NCBI GenBank assembly: GCA_963682025.1
Contig: OY821517.1
Location: forward strand, 93,803,946 to 93,867,945
Reading direction: 5' to 3'
DNA: 64,000 nt
From: Cordilura impudica
Taxonomy: Eukaryota; Arthropoda; Insecta; Diptera; Scathophagidae
Part shown: in pieces, positions 9,346-20,894 of the stretch
How the letters are laid out: each line of letters begins with the position of its first letter
How positions within the stretch are numbered: the stretch's first letter is position 1
The notes under the pieces: generated by a model
The model's database searches: none
What the model was told of the DNA's origin: nothing
What the model saw: only the letters and a program-made list of their open reading frames with translations
Made by a program: the position numbers and the translations under genes

Positions 9346-9872
9346 TTGCCATGTTCTTTTGGAGCCAACGTTGGAAGAAAACTTTTTAGCATACAACTCG
9401 GATTTGACATTCTTGATCATTTTATTTGTGTTTCGTCTATAAACACTCCCTACAAGCAATTCCTTACCCTCATTGTTAACCTCGATAAATAGATACTCAA
9501 CTAAATTTAGAGGATCTGCATTAATGATGTCCTTAAAATCACAAATTTCCTTAGATATACATTTTATACTAAAAGAAATACTCTTTGATATGTACACAGC
9601 AATACCGCCATATCCAGCTTCTCTATCAACTTTACGTAAATTATATCCATTTAAGGAAATAGAAATATCTATACTTTCAGAATCAAACCATGCTTCAGAT
9701 ACATATATAAAATCAACACCTGAGTTTTCAAAGGTCAATCTAAATTTATCAATCTTCTTCTTAAGCTTTGAGCATTAATATGACATATTTTAATACATTT
9801 CCACTGATTGGCAAGAACTTTAATCATATTCGCAACATTATCTCTGGAACTAATTCTAGGAGTATTGCTCAT
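9169..9872 (-). pseudogene. LINE copy D ORF2, endonuclease fused to linker
   Basis: Upstream of the frame 9169-9738 the minus strand gives CIKICHINAQSL, the opening block of the endonuclease. The frame then reads VDFIYVSEAWFD (SETWL equivalent, with Thr replaced by Ala), YGGIAVYISK, ELLVGSVYRRNTNK, and jumps into the linker block KRTWQAICEVGIGKSRNRE. The end of the endonuclease and the start of the linker are therefore missing, an in-frame internal deletion. The frame ends in a Phe run from an A-rich tract. Confidence 0.75.
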
Positions 9873-9880
9873 TGATAAAT

Positions 9881-10163
9881 TTTAAAAATAATAATCGAGT
9901 AACGCACAAAATAAAAATTTTGATAAAAAAAAGTTAATATTAACATATAAACTGTCAGTTGAACTATTGATATGAAAAAATTTTAAAATTTGTATAAACG
10001 GAAATATGAATGTATTTAAAATGGCATAAAGTGCTAAAAACAAAGCAAAATAGTTTGAAAATAAGATTTTATTAAGAAGCTGTATAAAAACTTTCATTAG
10101 CATTAGGTGAGGGTTCTGATTCTCGAAACAAATCAACTCATATTATGTTTTCTTCCGCAGTCT
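9881..10163. other. AT-rich spacer, nothing recognised
   Basis: The spacer lies between the start of LINE copy D (minus strand) and the first piece of the composite HINE-like element. It is AT-rich, with possible 5' UTR of copy D, but no motif supports this. Confidence 0.5.
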
Positions 10164-10316
10164 TTATACTCTATACCACTATGTGGTATAGTGGTATAGG
10201 GTATAAAGACTTTGTGCTGCTGTTTGTAACAACCAAAAATATTTGACCTAGACCCATTTTTTATTATACCGATCGAATCAGAATCACTATCTGATTCGTC
10301 CGTCCGTCCGTCCGTC
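10164..10316 (+). repeat. HINE-like composite R2, plus-strand head
   Basis: The piece runs from the CTATACCACTATGTGG palindrome through TTTGTAACAACCAAAAATATT, the GACCTAGACCCA block and a (CCGT)n tract, then stops. The palindrome is followed by an extra TATAGTGGTATAGGGTATA. The next base block belongs to a minus-strand copy. Confidence 0.8.
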
Positions 10317-11083
10317 TAGCCTGACTATACGATACCCTATACCATGGTTAAGAGACCCTATCTCTTCGGTCCAACTAATTGGATATAGAAAATAAGCATA
10401 AACCAAATTTGAGTGGCATTTTTATTAATTTTTTTCGCAGCAGATATGAAAAAGCTCATATCGGATACTATATTTATATGGGGACTAGGTCGAAAAATGG
10501 ACCGATCCTGACCATATTTGGTATAGTCACTTATGCTTTGAAAAAATATATACAAACTAAATTTGAGAAAAATCCGTGCAATATTTTTGTTTTTTGATAG
10601 ATTCAAGTGAAGATCGGGAAGCAGCTCTATATGGGGCCTATGACTAAGAATTTTGCTATAGGGAGTAATTTTGAACTACTGATTACTGGATATAATAAAC
10701 ACATACAAACCTAATTTGACTGAGATCTATATGATAATTTGGAACTTATGGCAATTTATGTCGATTTCATAGGGGTCATTTGTATGGGGAATACGTCTGA
10801 ACATGGACCGATTCTCAATAGCGGTCATCTCATGGCCGATAAAGCTTATATATCAAATTTCATCAATATATGTTCATATTTGCGACCTGTAGTTTGATTA
10901 CAAACTTTACATGGACACACCGACGGACGGACGGACGGACGGACGGACATGGCTATTTCGACTTAAAAAGTTATTCTGAGTCGATCGGTATAATTAAAGC
11001 TGGGTCTCGGACGAATATTTTTGGTTGTTACAAACAGCAGCACAAATTCATTATACCCAAACCACATAGTGGTATCGGCTATA
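10317..11083 (-). mobile_element. HINE-like composite R2, nearly complete minus-strand copy
   Basis: Read on the minus strand this is a nearly whole element, from the 3' GGTATAGGGTATCG block (seen here inverted at about 10331) back to the 5' CCACTATGTGG palindrome at about 11062. The (CGGA)n tract at 10921-10950 is the inverted CCGT microsatellite. It retains the segment deleted in the younger form. It is bracketed by plus-strand pieces of the same family. Confidence 0.85.
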
Positions 11084-11396
11084 ACAAAAATATTGCACGG
11101 ATTCTTTTCAAATTTTGTTTGTAAATATTTTGGCAAAATACAAGACTTTACCAACGACTTTACCAAACATGGTTATGATCGATCCATTTTTGGGCCTAGT
11201 ACCCATATAGATATTGCATCCGATATGAACTTTTTCATATCTGCAAACAAAAAAATTAATAAAAATCCCACTCAAATTTGGTTTATGCTTATTTTCTATA
11301 TCCAGTTAGTTGGGCCTGAGAGAAAGGCTCTCTAAACCCATGGTATAGGGTATCGTATAGTCGGTCTAGACCGACTATAATTTTCTTACTTGTTTT
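11084..11396 (+). repeat. HINE-like composite R2, plus-strand tail
   Basis: The sequence resumes in plus orientation at the ACAAAAATATTGCAC block and runs through GGTATAGGGTATCG, the hairpin AGTCGGTCTAGACCGACT and CTTACTTGTTTT. Compared with a full copy, the plus-strand sequence between the CCGT tract and this block is missing. Confidence 0.85.
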
Positions 11397-11699
11397 AATA
11401 TATACTAAACCTCGCATAGTAAAGGCACGATTTTCCTTAAAAAAATTGGACACAAGTTTTAGAGGCAATATTATATAAAAATTTTCTTTTCCTCTATTGA
11501 CTGCACATTTAAAAGAAACATATTCTGCAGCATTAATAAATAGCTGGAAAATACAAAACTGAGTTGTTTTTGTTTTTTTTTTTATTTTTTTTTTAACGTT
11601 TACTTAAACAAAATTCATATAATTAACTATAAATAAACAAATAGTGGTAAATATAACTTATTTTTCATACACAGTTTCGTGGAAACAAACAGAGGTTTT

Positions 11700-12340
11700 A
11701 GGGTCGCGACTAAAACAGTGACTTTAAAGTTACATTTTCAAGAGATAATCCCCAATCGTGCTTTGAGGAAATTTTTAAAGCCAGTGATGGTATTGATGAA
11801 GTTATATATTTTTCAAATATAGATGAGTTTTTTTGTTACCTTAATCACTGACATGAAGCGAATGATTGGAAGTTCTTTTTGGACGGATCGTGTAAAGGAG
11901 GTATTAATGTTTTTTTTAATTTACAACCAACTTACATATTTTGAAGGCCTTAAGGCAGTGTTATTGCACAATAAAAATGAATTACCATTAGTGCCGATAG
12001 CTTAAGCAACAAAAATGAAAGAGTCATATGCTACAATGGAAAAAAATACTCTATTTAATAAATTATATAAAATGTCTGTGGCAATTTGTCGCAGATTTAA
12101 AAGTTCTGACAATATTGTTTGGAATGAAGGAGGAAATACTAAGTTCGGTTGCTATCTCTGCGAGGGGGACAGTCGTAGCGATAACCGATACAGGCGTAAA
12201 AACTGGCCTGCAAGGACACCTTCTTCCTCTTGCACATTCAGATAAAATCATTTTACCGCCACTGCATCTTAAGTTGGGCTACATGAAATAGTTTGTAAAA
12301 CGGCTGGATGTAGAAAGCGATGATTTTTTGTATTTTGTAT
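11700..12340 (+). pseudogene. Middle fragment of an unclassified transposon-associated protein
   Basis: Across shifting frames the plus strand gives DWKFFLDGSCKG, LKAVLLHNKNELPLVPIA, MKESYATMEK, FGCYLCEGDSR, KNWPARTP and KIILPPLHLKLGYMK. This order (W..f.D, avLLHn.n..p.vPiA, mkE.Y..m, CylC..dSR, WP.R, i.lPPLHiKLG.mK) matches, from memory, an invertebrate protein family usually left uncharacterised. The N-terminal part of the same family is at 2320-2545. The paired Cys in CYLC and the HNKN block look conserved. At least two frameshifts and one stop break it. No function is claimed. Confidence 0.5.
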
Positions 12341-12443
12341 AATAGTGCTGGCAGATGGTTTGTTGAACAAGCGTAAAAGCGCTAATAATAATTTTTAAAT
12401 ATAAAATGTTAACTTAGGTTGAGCTATTTGTACAGTTTTGAAT

Positions 12444-13192
12444 TAAACCCTATACCACTATGTGGTTTGGGTATAATGACTTTGTGTTGCTGTTTGTAAC
12501 CACTAAAAATATTTGATCTAGACCCATCTCTTATTATACCGATCGATGCGATGTCCGTCCGTCCGTCCGTCTGTGTGTCCATGTAAACCTTTTAATCAAA
12601 CTACAGGTCGCAACTACGAATATATTTTGATCAAATTTGGTACATAAGCCTTTATCTGCTATAGGATCAACGCTATTGAAATTGGTGAGAATCTGTCCAT
12701 GTTCAGACCTAGTCCCCATAAAAATGACCCCTATGAAATCGACCTAAATTGCCATAAGATCCAAATTATCATATAGCTCTCAGTCAAATTGGGTTTGTAA
12801 TCAGTAGTCCAAAAATAATCCCTATAGGACAATTCTTAGTCATAGGCCCCATATAGAGCTGATTCCCGATCTTTATTTAAATCTATCAAAAAACAAAAAC
12901 CGTTGCACAGATTTTTCTCAAATTTAGTTTGTATATATTACTTGAAAAATGACTTTGCCAAATATGGGCAGGATCGGTCCATTTTTCGACCTATTATCCA
13001 TATAAATATAGCACCCGATATGAACTTTTTCATATCTGCAGCCAAAAAAAAATTAATAAAAATGGCACTCAAATTTGGTTTATGCTTATTTTCTATATCC
13101 AATTTGTTAGACCTTAGAGATAGCGTCTCTAGACGCATGGTATAGGGTATCGTACAGTCGGTCAGGACCGACTATAATTTTCTTACTTGTTT
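12444..13192 (+). mobile_element. HINE-like element R3, complete (older form)
   Basis: The copy begins ACCCTATACCACTATGTGG and ends with GGTATAGGGTATCG, a hairpin with changes in its centre (AGTCGGTCAGGACCGACT) and CTTACTTGTTT. It has the full-length internal segment with CTTAGTCATAGGCCCCAT, so it is of the older form. Part of the GATCGAATCAGAATCA block before the CCGT tract is lost. Confidence 0.85.
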
Positions 13193-16030
13193 ATAAATTG
13201 TTTACCAAAATAAAAGTCAGTAGTCGCCAAATTTATACTTTAGAAAAAGTTTAATAACTTTTGCAAATATAAGACAATATTAAAAAGTGATATCTCTTTT
13301 TTTTCTACATAAAATTGGCTTTGAAACACTGTGCAACAAAAAATAGGGTTTCGTAGAAAAAAATTAAAATAACTATTGTTGAGTTTGAAAAATTACGAAA
13401 AAAAATCAAAACTTTTAATAAAAAACGTATCTACTTTCTTCAACTATACATCCCGAGCATACAAGAAAGCCCGATTCGTTGCCTTTCCAAAACTGTTTAA
13501 AATTTTGGAATCGGTCTAAAAATGTGTGAGTGAGAGGTGCTAAATTACTACGGCCTACTCCAAAACAGTTTCTTCAAAATAACTCAAAATTTTGAGGGTG
13601 GTTCAAAATCTTTGAAACCGGTTTTTGTATGTCCTCATCTAAGCCTATGTCGCTTTTCAAATTCTGACAAAAAGTGTTTTTTTTTTGTAGCAGTGTGTAT
13701 TTAATTGAAACGAAGCACAAATTAATAGAAATAATTAAATAATAAATGGTAAATATTAAAGTATACATCATTTGTCTAACGAAAAAACTGGTTTAGTTGT
13801 TCAATAAATTCAATTAGTACTGGTTCCTCTGAATCAAACTTTCTTACTAATACGAGCTCACGTTAGTAAATGTAGTTATAATCTGGCTACTTTTTTTTTC
13901 AAGTTCAGGGCAGATTGTAGTATTTTGCGATTATAAGGCGTTAAATTTTCATTTACATATACTGGATCATCACAAGCAAAACCAGCATGTTTTTGGCACA
14001 ATGTAGTTCTATTTTCTCATCTTAACTTAGCCACTGTTCTTAGAAGAAAGTTTCTTTTCGTACGCAGAATATAATTTAGCATCTATAACTTCATCACTAT
14101 GTCAGTACAGTTTATTTTCTCACTTTCCGAATGTTTCCGCAGCAGAATTTTTATTTCAGAAGCAAAATTTAATGAACTTTTTTAATTTTACAAGATCAGA
14201 AACGAGCTTCACTATTAAACCAACGAAGATTTTGACATGAAAATTGGCACAGTTTTCAAAAATAGTACTGGCAACCTGAAAAATGATATACTTATCTAAA
14301 TGGATAAACCCGCGAAGTATAAATTTAAAAGTCACATTTTGGTTACGACACAACATTAAATACTTAAAAGCACATATATTAATATAAATCAATAGGTGGC
14401 TTAACTCTCTCTGTAAATTGTAAGGTTTACTGAAATCCAGATATATATACATATATATCCTGTAGCAGCAGTAGCAAAATTTTGTCTATTATAGTTAATA
14501 AGGCACCAAATGTATAACTGTTACAACAACAGCCGTAAACGCACAAGTATACGTGCCGACATACATATGAAATATTTAGCAATTATTTAATGCCTATAAT
14601 TTTAACAGAAAACTAAAAAAAGAGATATGAACGTATACTTGAAATTAGGATTTATGAACTAAATCTCCAGGGCAATTATCTAAACTGGATTATTATATGT
14701 ATGTTAACATGAGTTTATATGTGTTTATGAAGTAGTAATATGAGCAGAACAATATTTTGGAAAAGAACTTCAGCTATGGAAAATTTGATAAAAGTTAAAC
14801 AAACAAAGCTGTTGATGACATTTTCAGCATGATATTTATAATCATCGTAAATCTATACACTCAAAAAATTCAATTAGAATATAAACAAGAAATTATTATT
14901 GTGCGATTACGTAACTATTAAAAGAGAAAATAAAATTTTGTAGTGACTCACAAGCGTTATTTTAGTTTTAGCACATTAAGTCTTAAATTCAAACAACTAT
15001 TTTTTATTTAATTATTACAACTAGTGTGATACAAGTTCAAAATCGTCGGAGTTCTGCTAAAAATGTTGTACGGCGATTTCAAAATTAGCCATAAATATTT
15101 GTATATAATAATTTTATTAAATAACCTAAAACAAATAAAACAATGCTTGTTTTTGATTGAAAAAAAAAAAAAAATAATTACAACTTTGCAAGGGTGCCAC
15201 GGGCAGCTTTACTTAGACTGAAGAATACACCTGTATGGCTTAAACATACGCTAGTTAATTTGATGTCAAAACATAAGTAATATTAAAAACGTTAATTGTG
15301 TTTTCTAAAGCTAGTACGTTGTTAATTTCATCGGTTCCTTTGAACAACAATTAAAGTATTTTTGTCATGGTCTAGAAGATTCAAATCGGATATTTAATTC
15401 GTTAAGCGTATACTGAAAGAGTTTTTTAGACTCAGGACATGACAACCACACCAGGGCATGGCAACCATTTATAAAAAGATGAAAAATAAATAAAAAACGC
15501 ATCTATAACTGTTAATAATTTTCATCATAAGTTAATCTAACAATAATGGGATTAGCGATGTTTTTTATAAAATTCGCCATGCATATATAACCGAGAGTTT
15601 ATTTCATTCCAGATAAAACTTTGTTTTATACTCATATTTACACATCGCCCATGTTTGCTATTAAACTATTATTTATTACTTGCCAAATCTAGAGCTATCG
15701 TTTAGATAAAGGACGCACAGACTTTTAACCTCCTGTAGTTTCTGACCAATTTTCTAGTAAATACCTACTATGTAAAATTTTAAGCAACTTTTATAAAAAT
15801 TTCTTATTAACAAATAAAAATATGATAAAATCGGAATTTTATTATTATAGAGCAGGATAGAAAATTTATATTTGTAAAACAAATGTCTGCAATGAGATGC
15901 CATGAAAAGTGCCAATTTTTCCCGTTTATTCAGTAGGGCCAGCTGTTGTTTCAAATTTTCATGACATTTCATTAATTAGAAAAAAAAGTTACCGTTAGAG
16001 AAATGCAGCTACTTTTAAAGCTTGAGAAAA
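13193..16030. other. AT-rich region without a recognised gene
   Basis: No protein motif, RNA gene or terminal repeat was recognised in this stretch. Open frames of 65-98 codons on the minus strand (13574-13771, 14156-14452, 15754-15972) are short, low in complexity and without recognisable domains. A (TA/CA)-rich tract lies at 14440-14460. Confidence 0.5.
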
Positions 16031-16031
16031 A

Positions 16032-16985
16032 ATGGATTGCAAAGAGTTTCGTATTTTGATTAAAAATTGTTTTTTTGGTGGAAAAAATACTGTTCAATGC
16101 AAAGAGTGGATTGACAAACATTACAATGAATCTTCTTTCTCATATTCAATGGTTAAAAGGTGGCATTCCGCATCTAAACGTGGTCGTATGAGCACAAATG
16201 GTGTAGATCGCCCTGGTCGTCCAAATAAGGCAGTTACCGAAGAAAACGTGGCAAAATTGCATGGGGTTATATTGGACAATCCAAAGATTAAAGTGGGTGA
16301 GATTGTTGCCATCATGAAGATATAAAAGTGATCAATTAAATATGAAGGAAATATCTGTTCGATGGTTGCCGCGATTTTTAAAAGTTGAACAAAAACTGAA
16401 ACGTGATTTAAAGTATGCTTTGGACACGTTTAAAGTAAATTCAACTGCATATTTATTTCGATTTGAAACAACGGATGAGACGTGGATTCACTGTTATACA
16501 CAGGAATCCAAATAGCAATCTGCGGTGCGGTTACAAGAGTACCAAAGCCGACCAAAGCTGCCAAAGACTCAACAGTCGTCTGGAAAGTTAATGACCGGTG
16601 TATTTGGGATGCACGTGCAATTACTGGTAAGTACTATGTTGAGTTTTTTGACAGATTGGATGAAGATATTAAGAAAACAATGACTCCATTAAATTAAGAA
16701 ACAAAATCTTGTACAATCATGACAATGCACCGGCGTGTTCATCTGCCTTGGCTTCAGAACAATTTAAGTCTTCACATTTCAAACTGCTACCCCAGTTATT
16801 AATTTTTGTTTCCCAACTTGCGACGATGACTTCAGGGAAAGAGATTTTCCACAAATGAAGAAGTCGTATCAGCCTAGTTTGAAGAGTTTGACAAATCATA
16901 TTTTTAGAAGGGTATCAAGATGTTAAAGGATCGTTGGAAGGAGCACATTTCACTTAAGAGAGATTATGTTGAATAATGAAATTGA
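16032..16985 (+). pseudogene. Mariner transposase, dead
   Basis: Residues 1-97 of the first frame hold the mariner DNA-binding region: FRILIKNCFFGGKN, then YSMVKRWHSASKRGR and RPGRPNKAVTEENV. The catalytic part follows in broken frames: TTDETWIHCYTQESK carries the first Asp, and LYNHDNAPACSSALAS the second Asp, with the usual His of 'DNAp.H' replaced. The block that should hold the last Asp reads VSQLATMTSGK, so it is lost. Length fits a whole mariner gene of about 345 codons. Terminal inverted repeats were not found. The family cuts and pastes DNA at TA sites. Confidence 0.85.
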
Positions 16986-17288
16986 TTCTAAATCCAAAAA
17001 ACTGGATTTCATTGTAAGGCCACAGTTTTTTCACTCCAAATATATTTTTATGTATATCTTTTATCGGCAATCAAAGAATCACACAAGATGTGATACATGG
17101 CCGCAATTTGTTTATCGTTGCTCTAGTGTAAGAGTTATGTAGTCGAAAAAGGTCTGAATATAAGGTAATAGAAAATTTATGTTCCGAATTAAATGTTTGT
17201 TAATTACATCACCTGAGATTTTCGACTAAAAAACATGCGATCTTGCCGCATACAGTTTATAAAATTTCATAGGGGATCTGAATAATAT
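16986..17288. other. Spacer between mariner and MITE
   Basis: Nothing recognised. The 3' end of the mariner element may lie here, but its terminal repeat is not visible. Confidence 0.4.
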
Positions 17289-18043
17289 CTGTGGTTTTCT
17301 AGAATAACCGCGTATGTCATAAACTCAAAATGTTGAGGGGAGCCAAAAAACGTTATATTTGAAATTATGGGCTCGATATAAAGTTTTTAAAGCTTTTTCT
17401 TTAACAGTCCTGTAGATATGGGCAGTAAATACTTTACATAAAATTTTGAGTCAAAAATCTTCAGAGAAACAGATCCTAGAGAAGGACGAAAAAACAACAG
17501 GTAAATAACACTTAAAGTGTGTGCAGATAAAACAACTTATGTCGACAAAAGTCGTTTTCTTTGAAAAAGAAAACTACCAGCGCAACCACCCTTGTAGACA
17601 TATGTGGTTATTGCTTGAAAAATGGATTTTTTTGTTCGTCAACAAAAAGTTAACGGGACTAGCATGAGAATATAACAACGTATCAAGAATAATATTGACA
17701 AAAAATAACAGAAATAAACACACAAGTTTTTATAAGTGGTTATAAACTGAAAAATAATTTATCTTGCTTTTTTTTCATTAATAACAAAGTATGTCGCTGT
17801 GTGTCGTTTTCTGAGGAAATAATTTATCAGCGATCAAACGTATGTTGACATACGTCATAGTGCTGCAAATTAATTTAATAAACATTTAAGTTACGTCGTT
17901 ATTTAAAGAAAAACTCAGAAATTTTCAATATATTTTTTAAAAAAATTTAACACATGTAAAGAGCGTTAAAAATTAATATATTTGGCATCGTTAACTCAAA
18001 ACTGACAAATATGGACATACGCGGTTGTTCCAGAAAACCACAG
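17289..18043. mobile_element. MITE with ~30 bp terminal inverted repeats
   Basis: The left end CTGTGGTTTTCTAG followed by AATAACCGCGTATGTC (from 17289) is repeated in inverse at 18012-18043 (CATACGCGGTTGTTCCAG and AAAACCACAG). ATAT flanks both sides and may be a target duplication. Inside, two further blocks near 17540-17610 and 17785-17860 repeat a TATGTCG...CAGCG...GACATA pattern like the ends. There is no coding frame, so it is non-autonomous. The superfamily cannot be told from the ends alone. Confidence 0.65.
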
Positions 18044-18177
18044 ATATATGGAGACTAAATACAAAACAAGTGAAATATATATATTATAAAATCTATGCAA
18101 ACCCATTTCGAGGCCTATATACAAATTGTTGAAGGAATTGGAATTGCCTCGAGAAGTACATTGCTTAATCTTTTTTT

Positions 18178-19057
18178 GTGACGAATTTACTGAGTGTAAT
18201 TTTATATGATCAAATATCTGCTTCGTGTTTCTCTAAACATGATTTGATTTTTTTAACATACAACTTTAGAGTTAACCAAGTTGAACAGTTTTATTACTAT
18301 CCTGATTTTAAAAACTTGGATTATGATATGCTGCGTGAGGATTTTATTCAGGTAAACTGGAATGACATATATTTAATGACTTCTGTAGATGATCAACTGT
18401 CTTTTTTGAGTAAAATATTCAACGTCTTTATAATGATCGTGTTCCACTAAAATGTAAAACATTATCAGCAAAGGCAAAACCGTGGTTCTCAACTGCCATA
18501 AAACGGTTAATTGTTACAAGAGATTTGTCTTATGCTAGATGGAAACGCTTTAGAACTCCTGAATTGAAAGATGAATACAGTGCTGCTAGAAAAAATGTTA
18601 ACGTAAACGTAAGAATTGCGAAAACTGAGTACTACTCTAGACGGTTTTGTGATGCAGTCAATTCTAAACGAACATGGAAAACCATCCGTGAAATTGGAAT
18701 TGGAATCAGAATAGGTCAAACTGCCATGCAGACGCTAATGACGTTAATAATGTTTTTACGAACATACCCATGGTTTCAATAGATAATAGTTTTTACAATT
18801 TTCCAGATGTAAATAACTCTGACGGAGATCATCTTTTTGAATTTTCTTGCGTTAGTCAGGCTGATGTATGCTTAAGTTTTTCATTAATGAAATCGAATGC
18901 AGTGGGATACGATGATATGCACCCTAAGTTCATTAAGATACTTTTGCCTTCAATTTTGCCATATGTCACCCATTTGTTCAATGCTATCATTATGTCCAGC
19001 ACTTTTCCGTCAAAATGGAAACATGCCAAAATAATACCTTTGCCAAAATCAATCTAG
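18178..19057 (+). pseudogene. LINE copy C ORF2, linker and RT fingers
   Basis: Three overlapping frames (18178-18450, 18525-18782, 18770-19057) together give ILYDQISASCFSKHD, DLSYARWKRFRTPELKD, RTWKTIREIGIG, then FSLMKSNAVGYDDMHPKFIK (RT motif 1) and FPSKWKHAKIIPLPK (motif 2). Each frame break is a small indel. The pieces match copy B through the point where B is deleted and extend past it. Confidence 0.85.
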
Positions 19058-19510
19058 GAATTCAGGCCAATAGCTGTTTTATGTTTCCTTTCAAAAGTAT
19101 TAGAGAAGATTTTACATGGGCAAATAAATTCATTTATTAATGAAAATTCTTTGCTAACTAATATGCAATCGGGGTTTCGACCTGACCACAGTTGTGTGTC
19201 TGCTTTGTTGGATGTTTCTGAAAACGTGAACTAGGTAATGGTAAAATAAATTTTTTGGTGCTGCTTGATCATTCAAAGGCCTTTGATACTGTTGATCATA
19301 ATACACTCTGCCTGAAATTACGAACTTTTTTAAGTTCTCTCAAACATCGACTAATATTTTATCTTCATACTTAACCGATAGTACACAAGCTGTTTATGTA
19401 AATAATACATGGTCTCATTCTGTAAACATGTCTCGAGGAGTGCCTCAGGGATCTATTCTTGGGCCTTTGCTATTTTCAATATATGCTAATGATCTGCCAA
19501 AACAACTTTC
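19058..19510 (+). pseudogene. LINE copy C ORF2, RT palm
   Basis: After a stop at about 19057, one frame gives FRPIAVLCFLSKVLEKIL and NMQSGFRPDHSCVSALLDV. The following block with the first catalytic Asp reads LLDHSKAFDTVDHNT in another frame, and RGVPQGSILGPLLFSIYANDLP follows in a third. At about 19527-19545 the catalytic box begins MYAD, but a small deletion immediately after shifts the frame. The YADD motif itself is therefore the site of a frameshift. Confidence 0.8.
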
Positions 19511-20331
19511 CAACTGAAAAATCCATATGTACGCGGATGCAACTATATTTAAGTAGCCATTCTCACACCATTGCTAGTAATATTGCTAAACTTAATGAAG
19601 ATTTACGTAATATATATGCCTGGGCAACTGCAAATGGCCTCTGTCTTAATCCTCAAAAGTCAAAGTTCATGATAATCCATAAAATAACTGCTGATTCTGT
19701 TTTAGACGATGATGTTTTAATAAATGGTGAAAAAATTACACTCGTTAATACTGCAAAAAATCTTGGACTGATTTTTAACAACAATTTAACTTGGACCAAC
19801 CATGTCAATACACTGGTTGGCCAATCTTATATAAAGTTGAGGTCACTCTGGTCGACTCAATTCTTTACTCCATTAAGAATAAGAGTACTTCTTGCTAAAT
19901 GTTACTTGATCCCTGCATTAATTTATGGATGTGAGTTATTTGCCAACTGTGATTGTACTAGCAAACGTAAGCTAGAGGTCTTGTACAACAACATTATACG
20001 ATATGTATATGGAATAAGTAAATTTGGGGAAGTTTCACATGTATCAAGTAATCTCCATGGAGTATCGTTTGTATCCTTGCTAAAAATTCGTGTTCTCATC
20101 TTTCTGCATAAGGTAATCTACACACAAAAGCCTCAATATCTACACGCCAAAATTAAGTTTGCCAGATCACGAAGGGGTAGAAAAATTACAATCCCTCGTC
20201 ATAGCGCCCTCGTATCTGAGTGGCAATTTTATATAAATGCATCACGTCTATGGAATATTCTTCCACACAACCAACAACTCAATAGCAACGCAAATAGCTT
20301 TAGACACTTCCTATTCAATTTTTTTCCTTAA
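19459..20331 (+). pseudogene. LINE copy C ORF2, thumb and C-terminal region
   Basis: This is a 290-codon frame whose first ~28 residues are out of frame with the RT. It becomes meaningful at MQLYLSSHS, right after the catalytic box. It continues WATANGLCLNPQKSK, LGLIFNNNLTWTNH, LRSLWSTQFFTPLRIR, YGCELFANCD and ends SEWQFYINASRLWNILPH...LFNFFP. It is the longest open piece of this family in the window, but without an in-frame catalytic site. Confidence 0.85.
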
Positions 20332-20608
20332 TTGTTTAAATGTATATATTTCCTTATTGTATGTTAACTTTGCATTAAATTTTTAAATTATTGTTTTCAT
20401 ATATTTTTTTTTTTTTTTTTTTATTTGATTGTATTTATATTTATAAAGTTTTTAAGCTATCCTATGAATAATGCATTCCTGTACTTTAACTATAAGATTT
20501 ATTCTTGTTGTATAGGAAATGGAAAGTTAAATGAAATGAAATGAAATTTTATCTTTTGACTAAAGAGTCCTTGACCATCCACTCCAATGTGCCGCAGATA
20601 TAGATAAT

Positions 20609-20715
20609 TATAGCCTAGACCACTATGTGGTTATAATGAGTTTTAGATAATGTTTGTAACTATAAAAAATATTTGACTAGACCCATCTTTTATTATACCT
20701 CAGAATCAATTTTTG
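20609..20715 (+). repeat. HINE-like repeat R4, 5' fragment
   Basis: The fragment keeps the CCACTATGTGG palindrome, TGTTTGTAACTATAAAAAATATTTGAC and the GACCCATCTTTTATTATACC block, then ends before the CCGT tract. It is diverged, with several deletions. Confidence 0.7.
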
Positions 20716-20894
20716 AGTCATATGTCTCAAAACTGATGAAAATATTTTAGAAATTTTTTTTTTAAGTGGATAGATATTTACTTGAACTTTACTCAATTTT
20801 AATTTCATTAAGTACTTTTGAGTACTTTTTAAGGAATTCTAGGTAAAAGCAGAACTTTTCAATATTAATTAACTTTTTGCGGAATAATCTGAAA

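Larger units (their letters stand above)
7905..9880 (-). mobile_element. LINE copy D, minus strand, decayed
   Basis: ORF2 of a LINE related to copies A-C is read leftwards from a start near 9872 (MSNTPRISSRDN). It covers endonuclease (9169-9872), RT fingers (8685-8945), RT palm (8160-8680) and the region after the catalytic site (7829-8146), and is cut off where copy E begins. A tandem duplication of about 330 bp covers the linker/RT boundary. Frameshifts are scattered through all parts. Orientation opposite to A, B, C and E shows an independent insertion. Confidence 0.75.
18178..20549 (+). mobile_element. LINE copy C, 5'-truncated
   Basis: This is the same family as copies A and B. It begins in the region just after the endonuclease (ILYDQISASCFSKHDL, compare 4400-4440), carries linker, complete RT order and C-terminal region, then a 3' UTR with a long T run, a TAAGATTTATTCTTGTTGTATAGG box and a (AAATG)n tail at about 20530-20549. 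Unlike copy B, the middle of the RT is present. Several frameshifts and stops inactivate it. Confidence 0.85.

Noticed and set aside
20505..20560. Target duplication for LINE copy C (TTAATCTTTT on the left against TTTATCTTTT on the right)
   Set aside because: The match is inexact and the exact 5' end of the copy is not known, so it is not claimed.
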